35,526 nt of DNA from Phycisphaerae bacterium (GCA_016782865.1 JADHXR010000079.1:1-35526); one strand, 5' to 3'. Positions 1 to 9,173 are shown, numbered from the stretch's first letter. Program-made: numbers and translations. Notes: generated by a model not told the origin, from the letters alone.

Positions 1-1
1 C

Positions 2-151
2 TCATTGGATGTTAGCAGCCACCGTTTAGGCTTCGATGCAGCTGCGAGTAACCCCAAATGCAGCGGGGTATCTATGGTGAAACGAAATACATCCCTCTAT
101 GGACCAAGCGTTTATGCTGGGATGAATATTTACACCCTACGGGGTCAATGA
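2..151 (+). CDS. Possible 3' end of a gene cut by the left edge
   Basis: This frame is open from the window edge for 49 codons and stops with TGA at 149-151. The translated tail contains the segment VSMVKRNTSLYGPSVYAG and has an ordinary residue mix. No domain is recognised. An open run of this length at an edge is not rare by chance, so this is only a possible C-terminus of an upstream gene on the plus strand. Nothing else in bases 1-420 looks coding. Confidence 0.22.
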   Translation, partial: SLDVSSHRLGFDAAASNPKCSGVSMVKRNTSLYGPSVYAGMNIYTLRGQ

Positions 152-421
152 TGTCAACTTGGTAACGCGAAAAACTACAACCGGACTACAACCAACACAT
201 GAGTTGTTTGGTGCCAGATGAGATATTGAGCATTCACTAAGTCTTGAAATAAGCTATATTTACACAATCAGAAAGGATTAGGCTTATTATCCAGAGTCAG
301 TCGTGCTACCATTACACTATTCCCCAAAAACGCGTTCCGATGAACGTGCGTCCACTTTACACCCAACCGCCCCGCAACGCAAGAGAATTCGAGATCATCA
401 AATGAAGCTTCCGGCGCAAGG

Positions 422-450
422 TTGACAAAATATGCTGATTTGCCTACTCT
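422..450 (+). promoter_or_regulatory. Candidate sigma-70-like promoter for the GHL15-like gene
   Basis: A perfect TTGACA lies at 422-427. After a 17-bp spacer comes TACTCT at 445-450, which matches TATAAT only partly. It sits about 50 bp upstream of the chosen ATG at 499, a sensible distance. The -35 match and spacing are seen directly; promoter activity is inferred, and planctomycete promoters are poorly characterised. Confidence 0.35.
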
Positions 451-498
451 GTACTCTCGACTGACAACGTGCAACAACAGAGGAGTAACTCGCAGAAG

Positions 499-1656
499 AT
501 GATAGAAAGAATCCTGTTCTCAATTACTGTATTGGCGGCCTGGATCGGTCAGAATGTTGTAGTCGGTAAAGAACGGCCAATCAGCGATCGCATGGCGGGC
601 AGAGATTTTCCGTCGGTCTTTCAGGCATGGTCGCCGGCGGACAATTTGAAAGGCGAAGACCCGCTGGCCGTGACGGCCCGACACGACCTTCTCTGGCATG
701 GAGTTGGGTGGTATGGATTGGTCTGGGACAAGAGACCATCCGGGCTTGGCGAGGCACTTGATCCCGTGAGTATCGAAAAAGGGCGCAAGATTCGCAAGGC
801 CCTTCTTGAATTGAACCCGAACATCATCCTGATCGCCGAGATTCGGTATCGTGACGCGTCGAGGCGTTTCCTGCCCGAAAACCACAAATGGTGGCGGCGC
901 AACAAAGACGCAGCGCTAACCAAAGGCTGGTCCGAAGGCAGATTCATCCAGCTCGATTTCGACAATGCCGAATATCGCCAGCACGTCGCCAAGCGGGCCG
1001 GGGCTGTCGTAAAATCCGGCGTGGTCGACGGAGTGTTGCTCGACTGGTGGCGTGACGACGATAGCCGACTCGAGCTTGTAAAGCTGGTCAGGGAGACAAT
1101 CGGGGACAAGCATCTGATTATCACCAACCCCAACGACAGGACAACTCCACGGACGGCTCCGTACATAAACGGCTACTTCATGGAATGCTACCGAAGCAAG
1201 ACGCCGAAGGATTGGCAGAGGATCGCCGCGACGCTCAAGTGGGCCGAGGTGAACCTGCGCCAACCCCGCGCCAACTGCCTCGAATCATGGTTCCACAACT
1301 CACGCCAAGACCTGAACCTGATGCGGGCGACCACGGCGCTTAGCCTGACCAGCTCGAACGGCTACTGCTTATTCTCAGACCCGAATCCGCTTCCCACCGG
1401 CGATCACCGGCACAACTGGTATCCCTTCTGGGACAGCAATCTGGGCAAACCGACCGCCCCGGGAGTCACAATACCCGACGGCACGATCAGACGCCAGTTC
1501 GCCAACGGCACCGCAGTCTACAACCCAATGGCAAATAAAACCGTCACCATAATCTTTGACCAAACCAGAACCAGCGCAGCGACCGGCAAAGAATCGAAAA
1601 GCCACACCCTGAAAAGCCCAGACGGTGACATCTATCTGAAGGCAAAGAGCAAGTAG
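499..1656 (+). CDS. Secreted putative glycoside hydrolase, GHL15-like
   Basis: The product is a 385-residue exported protein, probably a TIM-barrel glycoside hydrolase of the hypothetical family GHL15 type. The ATG at 499 is preferred over the in-frame GTG at 469: AGGAG at 481-485 precedes it, and from there the protein opens with a signal peptide (MIERILFSITVLAAWIGQ). The motif GVVDGVLLDWWRDD is typical of barrels with an acidic residue at a strand end, and FMECY and ESWFH follow at later strand ends. A short C-terminal beta-like tail (about the last 60 residues) follows. Substrate is unknown. It is transcribed away from the left edge and convergent with the carbohydrate operon at 1889-7579, so a role in polysaccharide breakdown is inferred. 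The fold and secretion are fairly sure; the catalytic assignment is not. Confidence 0.72.
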   Translation: MIERILFSITVLAAWIGQNVVVGKERPISDRMAGRDFPSVFQAWSPADNLKGEDPLAVTARHDLLWHGVGWYGLVWDKRPSGLGEALDPVSIEKGRKIRKALLELNPNIILIAEIRYRDASRRFLPENHKWWRRNKDAALTKGWSEGRFIQLDFDNAEYRQHVAKRAGAVVKSGVVDGVLLDWWRDDDSRLELVKLVRETIGDKHLIITNPNDRTTPRTAPYINGYFMECYRSKTPKDWQRIAATLKWAEVNLRQPRANCLESWFHNSRQDLNLMRATTALSLTSSNGYCLFSDPNPLPTGDHRHNWYPFWDSNLGKPTAPGVTIPDGTIRRQFANGTAVYNPMANKTVTIIFDQTRTSAATGKESKSHTLKSPDGDIYLKAKSK

Positions 1657-1694
1657 CGCGAGCTAATTTGCTCTCACAGCTTCAAGAGATGACC

Positions 1695-1820
1695 GTCATT
1701 CCGAACCGAGCGCAGCGGAACTGAGGAATCTGCTTCAATAGACCCCTCGACCCTTCGGCTACGCTCAGAGCCGGCCCTGAACGCCGTTGAAGGGGCAAGC
1801 TTTTTTCGCTCGGGGTGACA
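1695..1820. repeat. Dispersed palindromic repeat between convergent genes
   Basis: The segment begins with GTCATTCCGA and ends with CGCTCGGGGTGACA, which read towards each other as an imperfect terminal inverted repeat. Inside lies a second palindromic part containing CCCTTCGGCTACGCTCAGAG. Elements built on a GTCATTCCGAGCG-like core are widespread intergenic repeats in several bacterial phyla. There is no ORF in it. It lies between the converging stops at 1656 and 1889, where it could also act as a bidirectional terminator. Confidence 0.5.
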
Positions 1821-1888
1821 GACCACTCGTCCAACGAAGAATTAGTGCTGTGTCACGCTTCAATCGATACGTGTCATGAGAATGCAAG

Positions 1889-2773
1889 CTATTTCGAGGG
1901 TGTGGTTCGGCGCCGGATTTCTTTGATGATTGCGGAGTTGTCCAGGCCGGCGTCGCCTGCGGCGATTGCTTTTTCCAAAACGTCCAGATGAACCTTCGAT
2001 AGCGGCAACTCCTGCCCGACGTTTTCTGCGCACTTCAGGATAAGCGCGACGTCCTTGTGGTGCTGGCGGACTCTGGCTTGAGGGGTGAAGTCGCCCTTGA
2101 GCATCTTTTCGCCCTTGGTGTCCATTATCGCCGAGTAGGCGGGGGTGGCTTTGAGCAGGCCGAGAAAAGCCTCTACGTCAAGCCCCAGCTTCTCGGCGAA
2201 GACGAGTCCCTCGGCGAGCGCCAGGCGGTTCAAGCCGAGGATCAGGTTGCTGGCAAGTTTGGCCTTGGAACCGCTGCCGGAGGGGCCTACGTAGAAGCTC
2301 TTTTCGGCCAGCGCGGAGAAAATATCCCTGCACTTTTCGAATTCTGCTTCGTCGCCGCCAACCATCAAGACGGCTTTGCGCTCCCTGACCTGCCGGCTCG
2401 AACCGGAGATCGTCGAATCGAGAAGCGTGACTCCGCGCTCGGCGAGCCGTTGCGCCAGCGCCATTGTTTCTTCGGGATCGCCGGTCGTGGTGTCGATAAT
2501 GTGCGCCGGTAGAGATTCTGCATCCAGAATCCCGGTTGAGCCTTCGACGACTTGCCGGACGGCGTTCGTATCGGGCAGCGATAGTATCACGCGCTCGACC
2601 CGGCCAGCAATTTGTGCCGCGCTGCTCATGGATTTGCCGCCGGACTTTTCGAGCTGGTGACATCTTTGAGGGCTGATATCGAAGCCGACGACGTCGAACT
2701 GTTGGGCCAGCAGGGACTCTGCTATCGCTGTCCCCACCAGGCCGAGACCGACAAGGCCGATCTTGCTCGTCAT
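1889..2773 (-). CDS. NAD(P)-dependent 3-hydroxyacid dehydrogenase, 3-hydroxyisobutyrate dehydrogenase family
   Basis: A 294-residue cytoplasmic beta-hydroxyacid dehydrogenase that would oxidise a 3-hydroxy acid (3-hydroxyisobutyrate, tartronate semialdehyde or a sugar acid). Residues 9-14 give the Rossmann motif GLGLVG, and Asp32 at the end of the second strand favours NAD. DSTISGSS at 119-126 is the substrate-loop region, and GSGSKAKLASN at 166-176 matches the family signature, with Lys172 as the likely catalytic lysine. An AAAGGA ribosome site precedes the ATG. It is the last gene of the minus-strand operon, 18 bp after the symporter gene. The position suggests it handles the imported sugar or uronic acid product. 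The family is secure; the substrate is not. Confidence 0.88.
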   Translation of the reverse strand: MTSKIGLVGLGLVGTAIAESLLAQQFDVVGFDISPQRCHQLEKSGGKSMSSAAQIAGRVERVILSLPDTNAVRQVVEGSTGILDAESLPAHIIDTTTGDPEETMALAQRLAERGVTLLDSTISGSSRQVRERKAVLMVGGDEAEFEKCRDIFSALAEKSFYVGPSGSGSKAKLASNLILGLNRLALAEGLVFAEKLGLDVEAFLGLLKATPAYSAIMDTKGEKMLKGDFTPQARVRQHHKDVALILKCAENVGQELPLSKVHLDVLEKAIAAGDAGLDNSAIIKEIRRRTTPSK

Positions 2774-2791
2774 CGTACGGTCCTTTCTTAT

Positions 2792-4468
2792 CTACTTGAG
2801 CAGCGCCAACATCACCAGCACGCAGGCGACGCATATCCCCAGGGTGATAACAAAACCGACCCACGACTGGCGGGACGGCTTGACGAGGAAGAGCCCGCCG
2901 GCAGTAATCCAGCGCTGGCAGGCCGGCACGGCCTCATCGAGGGGCAGCTCAAGCTTGTCCTCCTGACCGATGGGGACATAAATCTTCTTGAAGAATTTCT
3001 CAATCGTCTCGGTGCTCGGAGGTTTGGTGAGCAGGCTTCCCGCAATGCCACCGACAACACCAGTTATGATCGGAACGCCTGTGGTTATTGCGCGTATTTC
3101 ACTCGTGTATTCAATGAAGTACCGAGTCACAATAAACGTTAGCACCGCTGCAATAGTGCTGCAAAACATTCCGGCCGAATTCATTCGCCGCCAAAGCAGG
3201 CCCATCGCCGTGGAGATACCGACGAGGCTCAGGATGTTGAAATAGTCTAGAATCGCCTTGACGAGATTCTGACGCATCAGGATTGCCCCGACGAGCGCCA
3301 GCAAGGCAACCACTACCCCTATCACCCGGGTCACGCGCACCAACTGCTTCTGGTCGGCGTTTGGGTTTACGTACACGCGGTAAATGTTCTGAGAAAAAAG
3401 CCCGGCAACCGTGACCTGGACCGCATCGCCCGACGACATCGACGCAGCCATAACGCATGCGAGCATCACCCCCTGAAGCACGGGATGCAGCAGGGTTCTG
3501 ATGGAATTACCGAAGGCGGCGTCTTTGTGGATCTCCGAGCCGGTCTTGATCAGATACGCGACCCAGCACAAACCGAGCACGCACCAGCCGATAGTGCAGA
3601 CGCGCTTGAGAATATTGCCGTAGGTGAAGCCGACCCGCCCTTCCCATTCGGTGCGTCCGGCGGCGCAGACACTCATCAGGTGCGGAAAGGCTAGCGCGGT
3701 CAGCGGCGCGTTGATCGAAAGCACCAGGACCGTCCACAGACTGAACTTGAGCGGGTTGAATAGATGCAGGTAGTCGACGCCTGACGATGTTTGAGCCGCC
3801 AGCGTCTCGCGCATGCCGCTCAGGCCGCCGACTTCATTGAGACGAAGCGCCGCCGGGATTGCGATGAAAGACAAGGCAATTATCATCAGCCCCTGAATCA
3901 TATCGGTGCGGATCGCTGCGACGATGCCGCCCCAATAGCTGTAGACGATAAAGACCGCCGTGCTGACGAGCAGTATCCCAAAGAACCACCCGTCGCTTTC
4001 GGCGCCCATGGCCAGGCCCATCATGCCCTGGACGGTGCGGGTCGTCGCAAGCAAAACGCCGGCTAAAAAGACTACCATTCCCACCGCCGCGACGATTATG
4101 TACAGCACGCTGGCGGCCTTGCCGAAACGCTCCTCGAAGTAGTCGGCCATCGTCAGGCAGCGCATCCGCCGGATTATCGGCGCGATCAGCCAGTAGAAGG
4201 GTGTTCCAAAAAGCCACATCCAGGAGATCCAAATTCCGGACGCCCCGCTTACAGTCGCTTCGCTCATCACGCCGGCGACGTTGCCCGGATGAGTGCCGGC
4301 GCCGAAGGCGTGCATTATCATCATCGAGACGCCGAACTGCCGGTTGCCCAGCAGGTAGCCCTCCTGACTGTGGGTGCCGCGTTTGCTCCACCAGCCCATC
4401 AGGAGCATCCCGACAAAGTAGAGCACCAACACTATCCAAATCGCATAATGCAAACCAAGAAAATCCAT
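2792..4468 (-). CDS. Sodium:solute symporter (SSS family)
   Basis: A 558-residue integral membrane transporter of the sodium/solute symporter family, probably taking up a sugar or uronic acid with sodium. The start at 4468 is chosen over an in-frame ATG 14 codons upstream because AAGGGGA lies just before it and the protein then opens with MDFLGLHYAIWIVLVLYF, the first membrane helix. At least twelve hydrophobic helices can be read, and the sequence HAFGAGTHPGN lies in the usual unwound TM1 region. The C-terminal tail carries a soluble loop (KFFKKIYVPIGQEDKLELP) and a last helix. It lies 49 bp after the GH10-like gene and 18 bp before the dehydrogenase gene, so it is probably co-transcribed with both. 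Confidence 0.9.
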   Translation of the reverse strand: MDFLGLHYAIWIVLVLYFVGMLLMGWWSKRGTHSQEGYLLGNRQFGVSMMIMHAFGAGTHPGNVAGVMSEATVSGASGIWISWMWLFGTPFYWLIAPIIRRMRCLTMADYFEERFGKAASVLYIIVAAVGMVVFLAGVLLATTRTVQGMMGLAMGAESDGWFFGILLVSTAVFIVYSYWGGIVAAIRTDMIQGLMIIALSFIAIPAALRLNEVGGLSGMRETLAAQTSSGVDYLHLFNPLKFSLWTVLVLSINAPLTALAFPHLMSVCAAGRTEWEGRVGFTYGNILKRVCTIGWCVLGLCWVAYLIKTGSEIHKDAAFGNSIRTLLHPVLQGVMLACVMAASMSSGDAVQVTVAGLFSQNIYRVYVNPNADQKQLVRVTRVIGVVVALLALVGAILMRQNLVKAILDYFNILSLVGISTAMGLLWRRMNSAGMFCSTIAAVLTFIVTRYFIEYTSEIRAITTGVPIITGVVGGIAGSLLTKPPSTETIEKFFKKIYVPIGQEDKLELPLDEAVPACQRWITAGGLFLVKPSRQSWVGFVITLGICVACVLVMLALLK

Positions 4469-4517
4469 ACGGTCCCCTTTATACTCTACATTGCCAACAG
4501 AAGCCGTCATTCGTTTG

Positions 4518-5783
4518 TCAGAATCGGATTGTTGCCGTATGTCCCGGCTTGTCCAGCGTTGCGTTGACAGTCACTTGGCGGCCTTCGTGCTCGACGACGA
4601 TGTCGTAGTCACCCAGGAAGGCGGAGACTTCGCACGAGCCCCCTGCATCCGTGGTGCGCTGCTCGTCCGTCCACCATGTTTCGAAGACCAGTTTCTTCCA
4701 CACATTGCCGCAGGGCTTGATCGACCAGTCCTTGCGCCACAGCGCGCCGTTGGGCCGCCAGTGCCGGCCCTCCCAGAAGCCCCACATGATTATCGCGTTG
4801 AACGACGGGTGGCTGAACGTTATCGTCATCACGTCGCGCAGGTAGTCGGCCTGGAGCTGCTCGTCGGTAGTGTCGATGTCGAACTCGGTGAGCTGCAGCG
4901 GGACGCCGAACCTTGCGAAACGGTCGTAAATCTCCCGGAGCCCGTCGATGGATCGCAACGAGTTATTCTTGAAGTGAGCCATGAAGCCTATGCCGTCGGG
5001 ACCGGCGTCGTTTTCGAAGAGGTGGCGGACCATCTTCTCGTAGGCCTCGATGCGGTCCCCGCCTGGAAGGACGGCTCCTTCGTTAATCCAAAGAGGCGTC
5101 TTTGTCTTCGACCGCGCGTGGCGGATGATCTTCGCATAAATTTCATCAGAGCCGGTGGCATCCGCCATCGTCCCGTCCCAGCCGACGATGTGATTAACCG
5201 CGTCCCACTCAGCGAGGCGCCCGTCGGTGAAGGCGATCATCTCATCAATGTGCGCAGAAAGCTCGGGCCAGAGTCTGTCCGGGTGCTCGCGATAGTTGGT
5301 CGGTTTGTAAGAATCCTCACTCAGTGGCGCCCAGGAGAGGTAATGGCCTCTAATGCCGATGTCACGGGACTCACAGAACCGGATCATGGCATCGAGCAGA
5401 TTCGTGTGCTCGTCCAATTTGCCCTGCCGGGCCGGCGCGAACCAGTTTTGCCAGCGGAAGCCCGACTCGAATGTTGTCTTGTTAAAGTGCTCGGCGAATA
5501 TCTCACGATACTTTCGGCCGTCCGGGCCATCGAGCTGGAAGGTGCGCGGGTTGAGGATATTGCCAAACCCAAATGCGTGCCGCCGCATTCGCACGTGAAC
5601 CTCGGCCCCGCGGATCGAAACGCCCTGCGGATCGAACACCTTGACCTTCAGGGGCGCCTTGCGAATCTCTTCAATGCGTCTATTCGCCCCTTTGCGCCAT
5701 GGAGCATCTTCGCCGCGGCCTTCATATGTGACCTGGCCGAAGCAGATGCATGTCGATGCTAATAGAATAAGAATACTCCTCAT
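4518..5783 (-). CDS. Secreted GH10-like endo-xylanase homologue with a His at the acid/base position
   Basis: A 421-residue exported protein of the GH10 (endo-1,4-beta-xylanase) fold. It has a short signal peptide (residues 1-16), an N-terminal beta segment (about 45-75) and the barrel. FNKTTFESGFRWQNW (about 100-114) matches the GH10 strand with the conserved Glu and Trp, and RGHYLSW (145-151) matches the RGHTLVW strand. The nucleophile is Glu300 in QLTEFDID. In the strand normally reading WDVVNE, this protein reads WDAVNH, so the general acid/base Glu is His198. The tail (about 380-421) is a small beta domain. AGAGGGA precedes the ATG. It is the second gene of the operon, 17 bp after the beta-helix gene. 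The fold is clear; xylanase activity is doubtful. Confidence 0.85.
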   Translation of the reverse strand: MRSILILLASTCICFGQVTYEGRGEDAPWRKGANRRIEEIRKAPLKVKVFDPQGVSIRGAEVHVRMRRHAFGFGNILNPRTFQLDGPDGRKYREIFAEHFNKTTFESGFRWQNWFAPARQGKLDEHTNLLDAMIRFCESRDIGIRGHYLSWAPLSEDSYKPTNYREHPDRLWPELSAHIDEMIAFTDGRLAEWDAVNHIVGWDGTMADATGSDEIYAKIIRHARSKTKTPLWINEGAVLPGGDRIEAYEKMVRHLFENDAGPDGIGFMAHFKNNSLRSIDGLREIYDRFARFGVPLQLTEFDIDTTDEQLQADYLRDVMTITFSHPSFNAIIMWGFWEGRHWRPNGALWRKDWSIKPCGNVWKKLVFETWWTDEQRTTDAGGSCEVSAFLGDYDIVVEHEGRQVTVNATLDKPGHTATIRF

Positions 5784-5800
5784 GTTCGAGTCCCTCTATT

Positions 5801-7579
5801 TCACCTATACTTCTCAAACATCCAGACGATTTCGTTCACTCCCTGCTTGAGGTTGGCCAATGGGCCGGGGATCGGCCGCGAATACTTGTTGCCGTTGAAA
5901 TCGGTATCCACTTTGATCGGGCTGCTGTGACGGTCTTCAATGGTTTGCCCGACGGTTGAGAAAACGCCAACGAGGTTCGCATCAACCCAGGGTGCTTCCA
6001 GACTGGAGACTGTGCCGTTGACGGAGAACTTTATCGTCACTCCCAGCCGATGGCCCTCGTGGGTGAATCCGGTCGCAAACGCATCGACTACGCTGTGCTC
6101 GTCGCCGAAGGAACTCTCTTCGGCGCCCTCGTAGAAGACGTTGTAGTCCGATTCATAGCCCGGGGCGTCTTTGACGTCATCGAGCCCGCGCCGGATGAAG
6201 ATATTATTGTACCATCTCTCATCCTTTGCCGTGCCGGTTTTGACTCCTTCGGCGATTGTCGTATGCGGCTTGTAGTATTGCGAACGGCGATTTGTGTCTG
6301 GCTGATACTTGTACCAGGAATCTACCAGCAGATTGTGCGCGATCAGCGTAGCCTCGGAATTGCTCTTGAGCCCTTTGCCTGCGAGGATGTTGTTGTCGAT
6401 CAGGGCCGGGCCGTGGTTCATCTCCAGGAAAATCGTCTCCGCTTCGGTGTCGTAGATAATGTTGCGCGTGATTCGCGTCCCCTGGTTGCCGAAGTCCATC
6501 CAGATCCCATAGGCCGCCTGCTGCTGATGATAGACGCCTCGGATCAGGTTGCCCGTGATGACGGTGTCGACACTGTTGTGCAGCTTGATCGCCGCCGTTT
6601 CCCAGCCCCCGAATTCTCTGCGGTAATTGGTGTCCTCGATGAAATTGCCGGCGATGAGGCTGCGTGTCGCACCCTTTTGCCCGGCGATGCCCGCCTGGCC
6701 GCAGCGTTTGATCACGTTGTTGCGGATTATATGATCTCCATAGGCGTCGATATCGTCGTACTCCACACCCGGCGCCTGTCCCAGGATGATTCCCACACAG
6801 CGGGCGTTGACAACCGTGCAATTTTGGATGATCCAGTGCTTGCCCATCCGCGGGCCGACGGCGCCCGTTTGCAGCTCTATCACCGGCGGCGCCCAGTTCG
6901 CCGCCGCGTGTGCGAAACCGAAACCGTCGACGGTTATGTATTTGAGCCCCGTGACTTCGGGCATGAACAGGCTCTCGCGAACGTTAATCTCTGCCAGTTC
7001 CGTGTTGGGATTAGCGTCGCCGAAATTCGCCCGAATGGTCGTGGCTTCGTCGCTCGCCTGGCAATGCCAGCTTTGCCCGGCTTGCTTCACTTGGCCGGCA
7101 GTTTCTTTTTCGTAAAACGCCTCGCCGTTTAGATAGACGTCCCCGCGATGATGCCATTTGCCGTAATTTAGCCAGCCTCCGGAGAGCTTCAGGGCGTAAG
7201 GGTTGTAGTCGCCGAAGAATGCGTTGGGCAATTCGACTTTCCAAACGCCGGCCCCTTCGCGAGTCCAGGATGTGATGCGCTCGGAGCCTTTGACGATGAC
7301 TTTCTCGCCAGGCACAGCGCGATATGTGATACGTTTACCTTCACCAGCGCCGCCGTGAACGGGTTTGACCCATTCGCGATACGTCCCGGCGTGAACCGTC
7401 ACGGTATCTCCGGGCCTGGCAACCCGCGCCGCCTTGTTGATCGTAAGATACGGATTGTTCCGATCACCGGCGTCCGAGTCGCGTCCGGCCTTTGAGACAT
7501 GAATCTCCCGCGCAGAGAGCCCCGCGTCTCCAAACATGACGGCCACACAGGCCGCTGCCAGTACGATCTCTTTTCTCAT
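5801..7579 (-). CDS. Secreted right-handed parallel beta-helix protein
   Basis: A 592-residue exported protein beginning with a signal peptide (about 1-23, ending GLSA). It then has the NPYLTINKAARVARPGDTV opening common to DUF1565/pectate-lyase-like beta-helix proteins. Repeated short strands with the pattern N-x-I-x-x-N (IIQNCTVVNARCVGIIL, IIRNNVIKRCGQAGIAG, VITGNLIRGVY, RITRNIIYDTEAETIFLE) run over about residues 240-420 and form the helix coils. Such proteins act as polysaccharide lyases or glycosidases, or bind carbohydrate; no single catalytic set can be assigned here. AAAGGGG precedes the ATG. It is the first gene of the minus-strand operon and is divergent from the oxidoreductase at 7874. 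Fold confidence is high, function low. Confidence 0.82.
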   Translation of the reverse strand: MRKEIVLAAACVAVMFGDAGLSAREIHVSKAGRDSDAGDRNNPYLTINKAARVARPGDTVTVHAGTYREWVKPVHGGAGEGKRITYRAVPGEKVIVKGSERITSWTREGAGVWKVELPNAFFGDYNPYALKLSGGWLNYGKWHHRGDVYLNGEAFYEKETAGQVKQAGQSWHCQASDEATTIRANFGDANPNTELAEINVRESLFMPEVTGLKYITVDGFGFAHAAANWAPPVIELQTGAVGPRMGKHWIIQNCTVVNARCVGIILGQAPGVEYDDIDAYGDHIIRNNVIKRCGQAGIAGQKGATRSLIAGNFIEDTNYRREFGGWETAAIKLHNSVDTVITGNLIRGVYHQQQAAYGIWMDFGNQGTRITRNIIYDTEAETIFLEMNHGPALIDNNILAGKGLKSNSEATLIAHNLLVDSWYKYQPDTNRRSQYYKPHTTIAEGVKTGTAKDERWYNNIFIRRGLDDVKDAPGYESDYNVFYEGAEESSFGDEHSVVDAFATGFTHEGHRLGVTIKFSVNGTVSSLEAPWVDANLVGVFSTVGQTIEDRHSSPIKVDTDFNGNKYSRPIPGPLANLKQGVNEIVWMFEKYR

Positions 7580-7873
7580 GCCAACACCCCTTTCGAGAAT
7601 CGACCATAAATCTGAGTTTGTGTTTGTTCAGTCAGCGCCTCGGCCGGGCAACCAAGCCTCCGAGTCCAATGATAATATCAGAATCTTCCCCGAATAGAAA
7701 CGAATTGAAGTCTCCTTCTGTAAATATCTCAACCGGACTTCTCTGGGGCAAGAATTGGGATTTTTCGATGGCCGGCCCGCCGATTCGTGGTATGATAGAC
7801 GCCGGTTTGGGCTTTGAAGGGACCACCATGACAAGGCGATAACATCGGAACTAGTTTTGAAGGGAGATTGACC
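7580..7873. promoter_or_regulatory. Divergent intergenic region, likely holding promoters both ways
   Basis: This 294-bp gap separates two outward-facing genes, so promoters for the polysaccharide operon and for the oxidoreductase should lie here. A TATGAT at 7791-7796 resembles a -10 box for the plus strand, but I see no convincing -35 at the right distance. No clear operator palindrome was found. Open frames across it look like chance. Confidence 0.4.
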
Positions 7874-9145
7874 ATGAGAGACCTTACGCGCAGAGATTTT
7901 GTCAAGGGTTCCGTTGCCGCCGGCGCGGCGGCGGCGTTGCCATTGGCCAACGTTCGAGGGGCAAACGAAGATATCCGCGTAGCAGTGGTGGGTATCCACG
8001 GCCAGGGAGGCGGACTCGTTCGTGAATTTCATGATATCGACGGGGTGCGGGTGGTCGCACTGTGTGATGTGGACGGCGGCGCCCTGGACAAGCGAGTGAA
8101 GGAATTCACAGACCGCAACGAAAAGGTCACCGGCTACGGTGACTTTCGGCACATGCTCGAGGATAAATCCATCGACGTGGTCGCTATCGCAACGCCGGAT
8201 CATTGGCACGTTCCGGTCGCGGCACACTCGGTGATCGCCGGCAAAGACGTCTATGTCGAAAAACCGCTGAGTCACACCATCGCCGAAGGGCGCCTGCTCG
8301 TGAATCTAGCCCGCAAGCACGGAAGGATGGTGCAGCACGGGACGCAGGCACGCTCATCCGAGGACATAGCGGAGGGCATCGAGTACCTTCGCTCGGGCAA
8401 GCTCGGTAAGGTACGGATGGCCAAGGCGATTAATTGCCAGTTGCGTGGTCCCATCGGTCGCGTCGCCGACAGCGAAACACCGCCCAACGTTGACTACGAT
8501 CTCTGGCTGGGGCCCGCGCCCAAGCGTCCCTTCAACCGCAACCGGTTCCACTACAACTGGCACTGGTTCTGGGACTACGGTACGGGCGACACCGGCAACG
8601 ATGGCGTCCACCAGATCGACATCGCCCGGTGGGGGCTCGGGGTAGAGCTGCCCAACGCCGTCTCGTGCAGCGGCGGGCAGTTGCTCTACGACGACGACCA
8701 CCAGACACCCGATACGCAGATCGCGACGTTCGAGTACGACGACGTGTATTTGATGTACGAAATGCGCCTGTGGACACCCTATCCTCTCGAAGGCCACGAC
8801 AACGGCGACATGTTCTACGCCGACAAGGGGACGATGTCGATCGGCAGAAACGGCTGGCAGGTGACATTCAAGAACGGCAAACCCGGCCCTAGCGGCCCCC
8901 GCGGCAGCACCCCCCACGCGGCAAACTTCATCAAGGCCGTACGCAGCCGAAAGGCAAGCGACCTGAACGCCGACGTCGAAGTCGGGCATCATTCGGCCAC
9001 CCTGTGCCACCTCGCCAACATCGCAATGCGGGTAGGGCGGCGACTGCGATTCGATCCGCGACGTGAGCGTTTCACAGCTGACCCCGAAGCCAACACCTAC
9101 CTGACAAAGAAATACCGGAAGGGATACGAGTTGCCAACGCTGTGA
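7874..9145 (+). CDS. Tat-exported Gfo/Idh/MocA family oxidoreductase
   Basis: A 423-residue NAD(P)-dependent sugar oxidoreductase predicted to leave the cytoplasm by the Tat route. The ATG at 7874 is chosen because GGGAG lies at 7862-7866; a TTG two codons upstream is less likely. Residues 6-12 give the twin-arginine motif RRDFVKG, followed by an Ala-rich h-region. The Rossmann part has VVGIHGQGG (38-46) and CDVDG, and VYVEKPLS (127-133) is the conserved EKP motif. The C-terminal domain contains GTGDTGNDGVHQIDIARWG, with the D...H pair (Asp239, His246) usual for catalysis. Tat-exported members of this family are very abundant in planctomycetes. The neighbouring polysaccharide operon suggests a sugar substrate; the exact one is unknown. 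Confidence 0.9.
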   Translation: MRDLTRRDFVKGSVAAGAAAALPLANVRGANEDIRVAVVGIHGQGGGLVREFHDIDGVRVVALCDVDGGALDKRVKEFTDRNEKVTGYGDFRHMLEDKSIDVVAIATPDHWHVPVAAHSVIAGKDVYVEKPLSHTIAEGRLLVNLARKHGRMVQHGTQARSSEDIAEGIEYLRSGKLGKVRMAKAINCQLRGPIGRVADSETPPNVDYDLWLGPAPKRPFNRNRFHYNWHWFWDYGTGDTGNDGVHQIDIARWGLGVELPNAVSCSGGQLLYDDDHQTPDTQIATFEYDDVYLMYEMRLWTPYPLEGHDNGDMFYADKGTMSIGRNGWQVTFKNGKPGPSGPRGSTPHAANFIKAVRSRKASDLNADVEVGHHSATLCHLANIAMRVGRRLRFDPRRERFTADPEANTYLTKKYRKGYELPTL

Positions 9146-9173
9146 GTAATTGCTGATCGAAAGGAAAATTTCT

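Noticed and set aside
268..477. 69-residue minus-strand frame at the left edge
   Set aside because: It starts with TTG without a ribosome site and overlaps the start region of the GHL15-like gene on the other strand; no similarity recognised.
4491..5762. 423-codon plus-strand frame
   Set aside because: It is antisense to the GH10-like gene, whose motifs, signal peptide and ribosome site are convincing; GC-rich codons leave the opposite strand open.
6050..7132. 360-codon plus-strand frame
   Set aside because: It is antisense to the beta-helix gene and lacks any recognisable domain; same codon-bias effect.
7628..8275. 215-codon minus-strand frame across the divergent region
   Set aside because: Mostly antisense to the Gfo/Idh/MocA gene; no ribosome site or domain.
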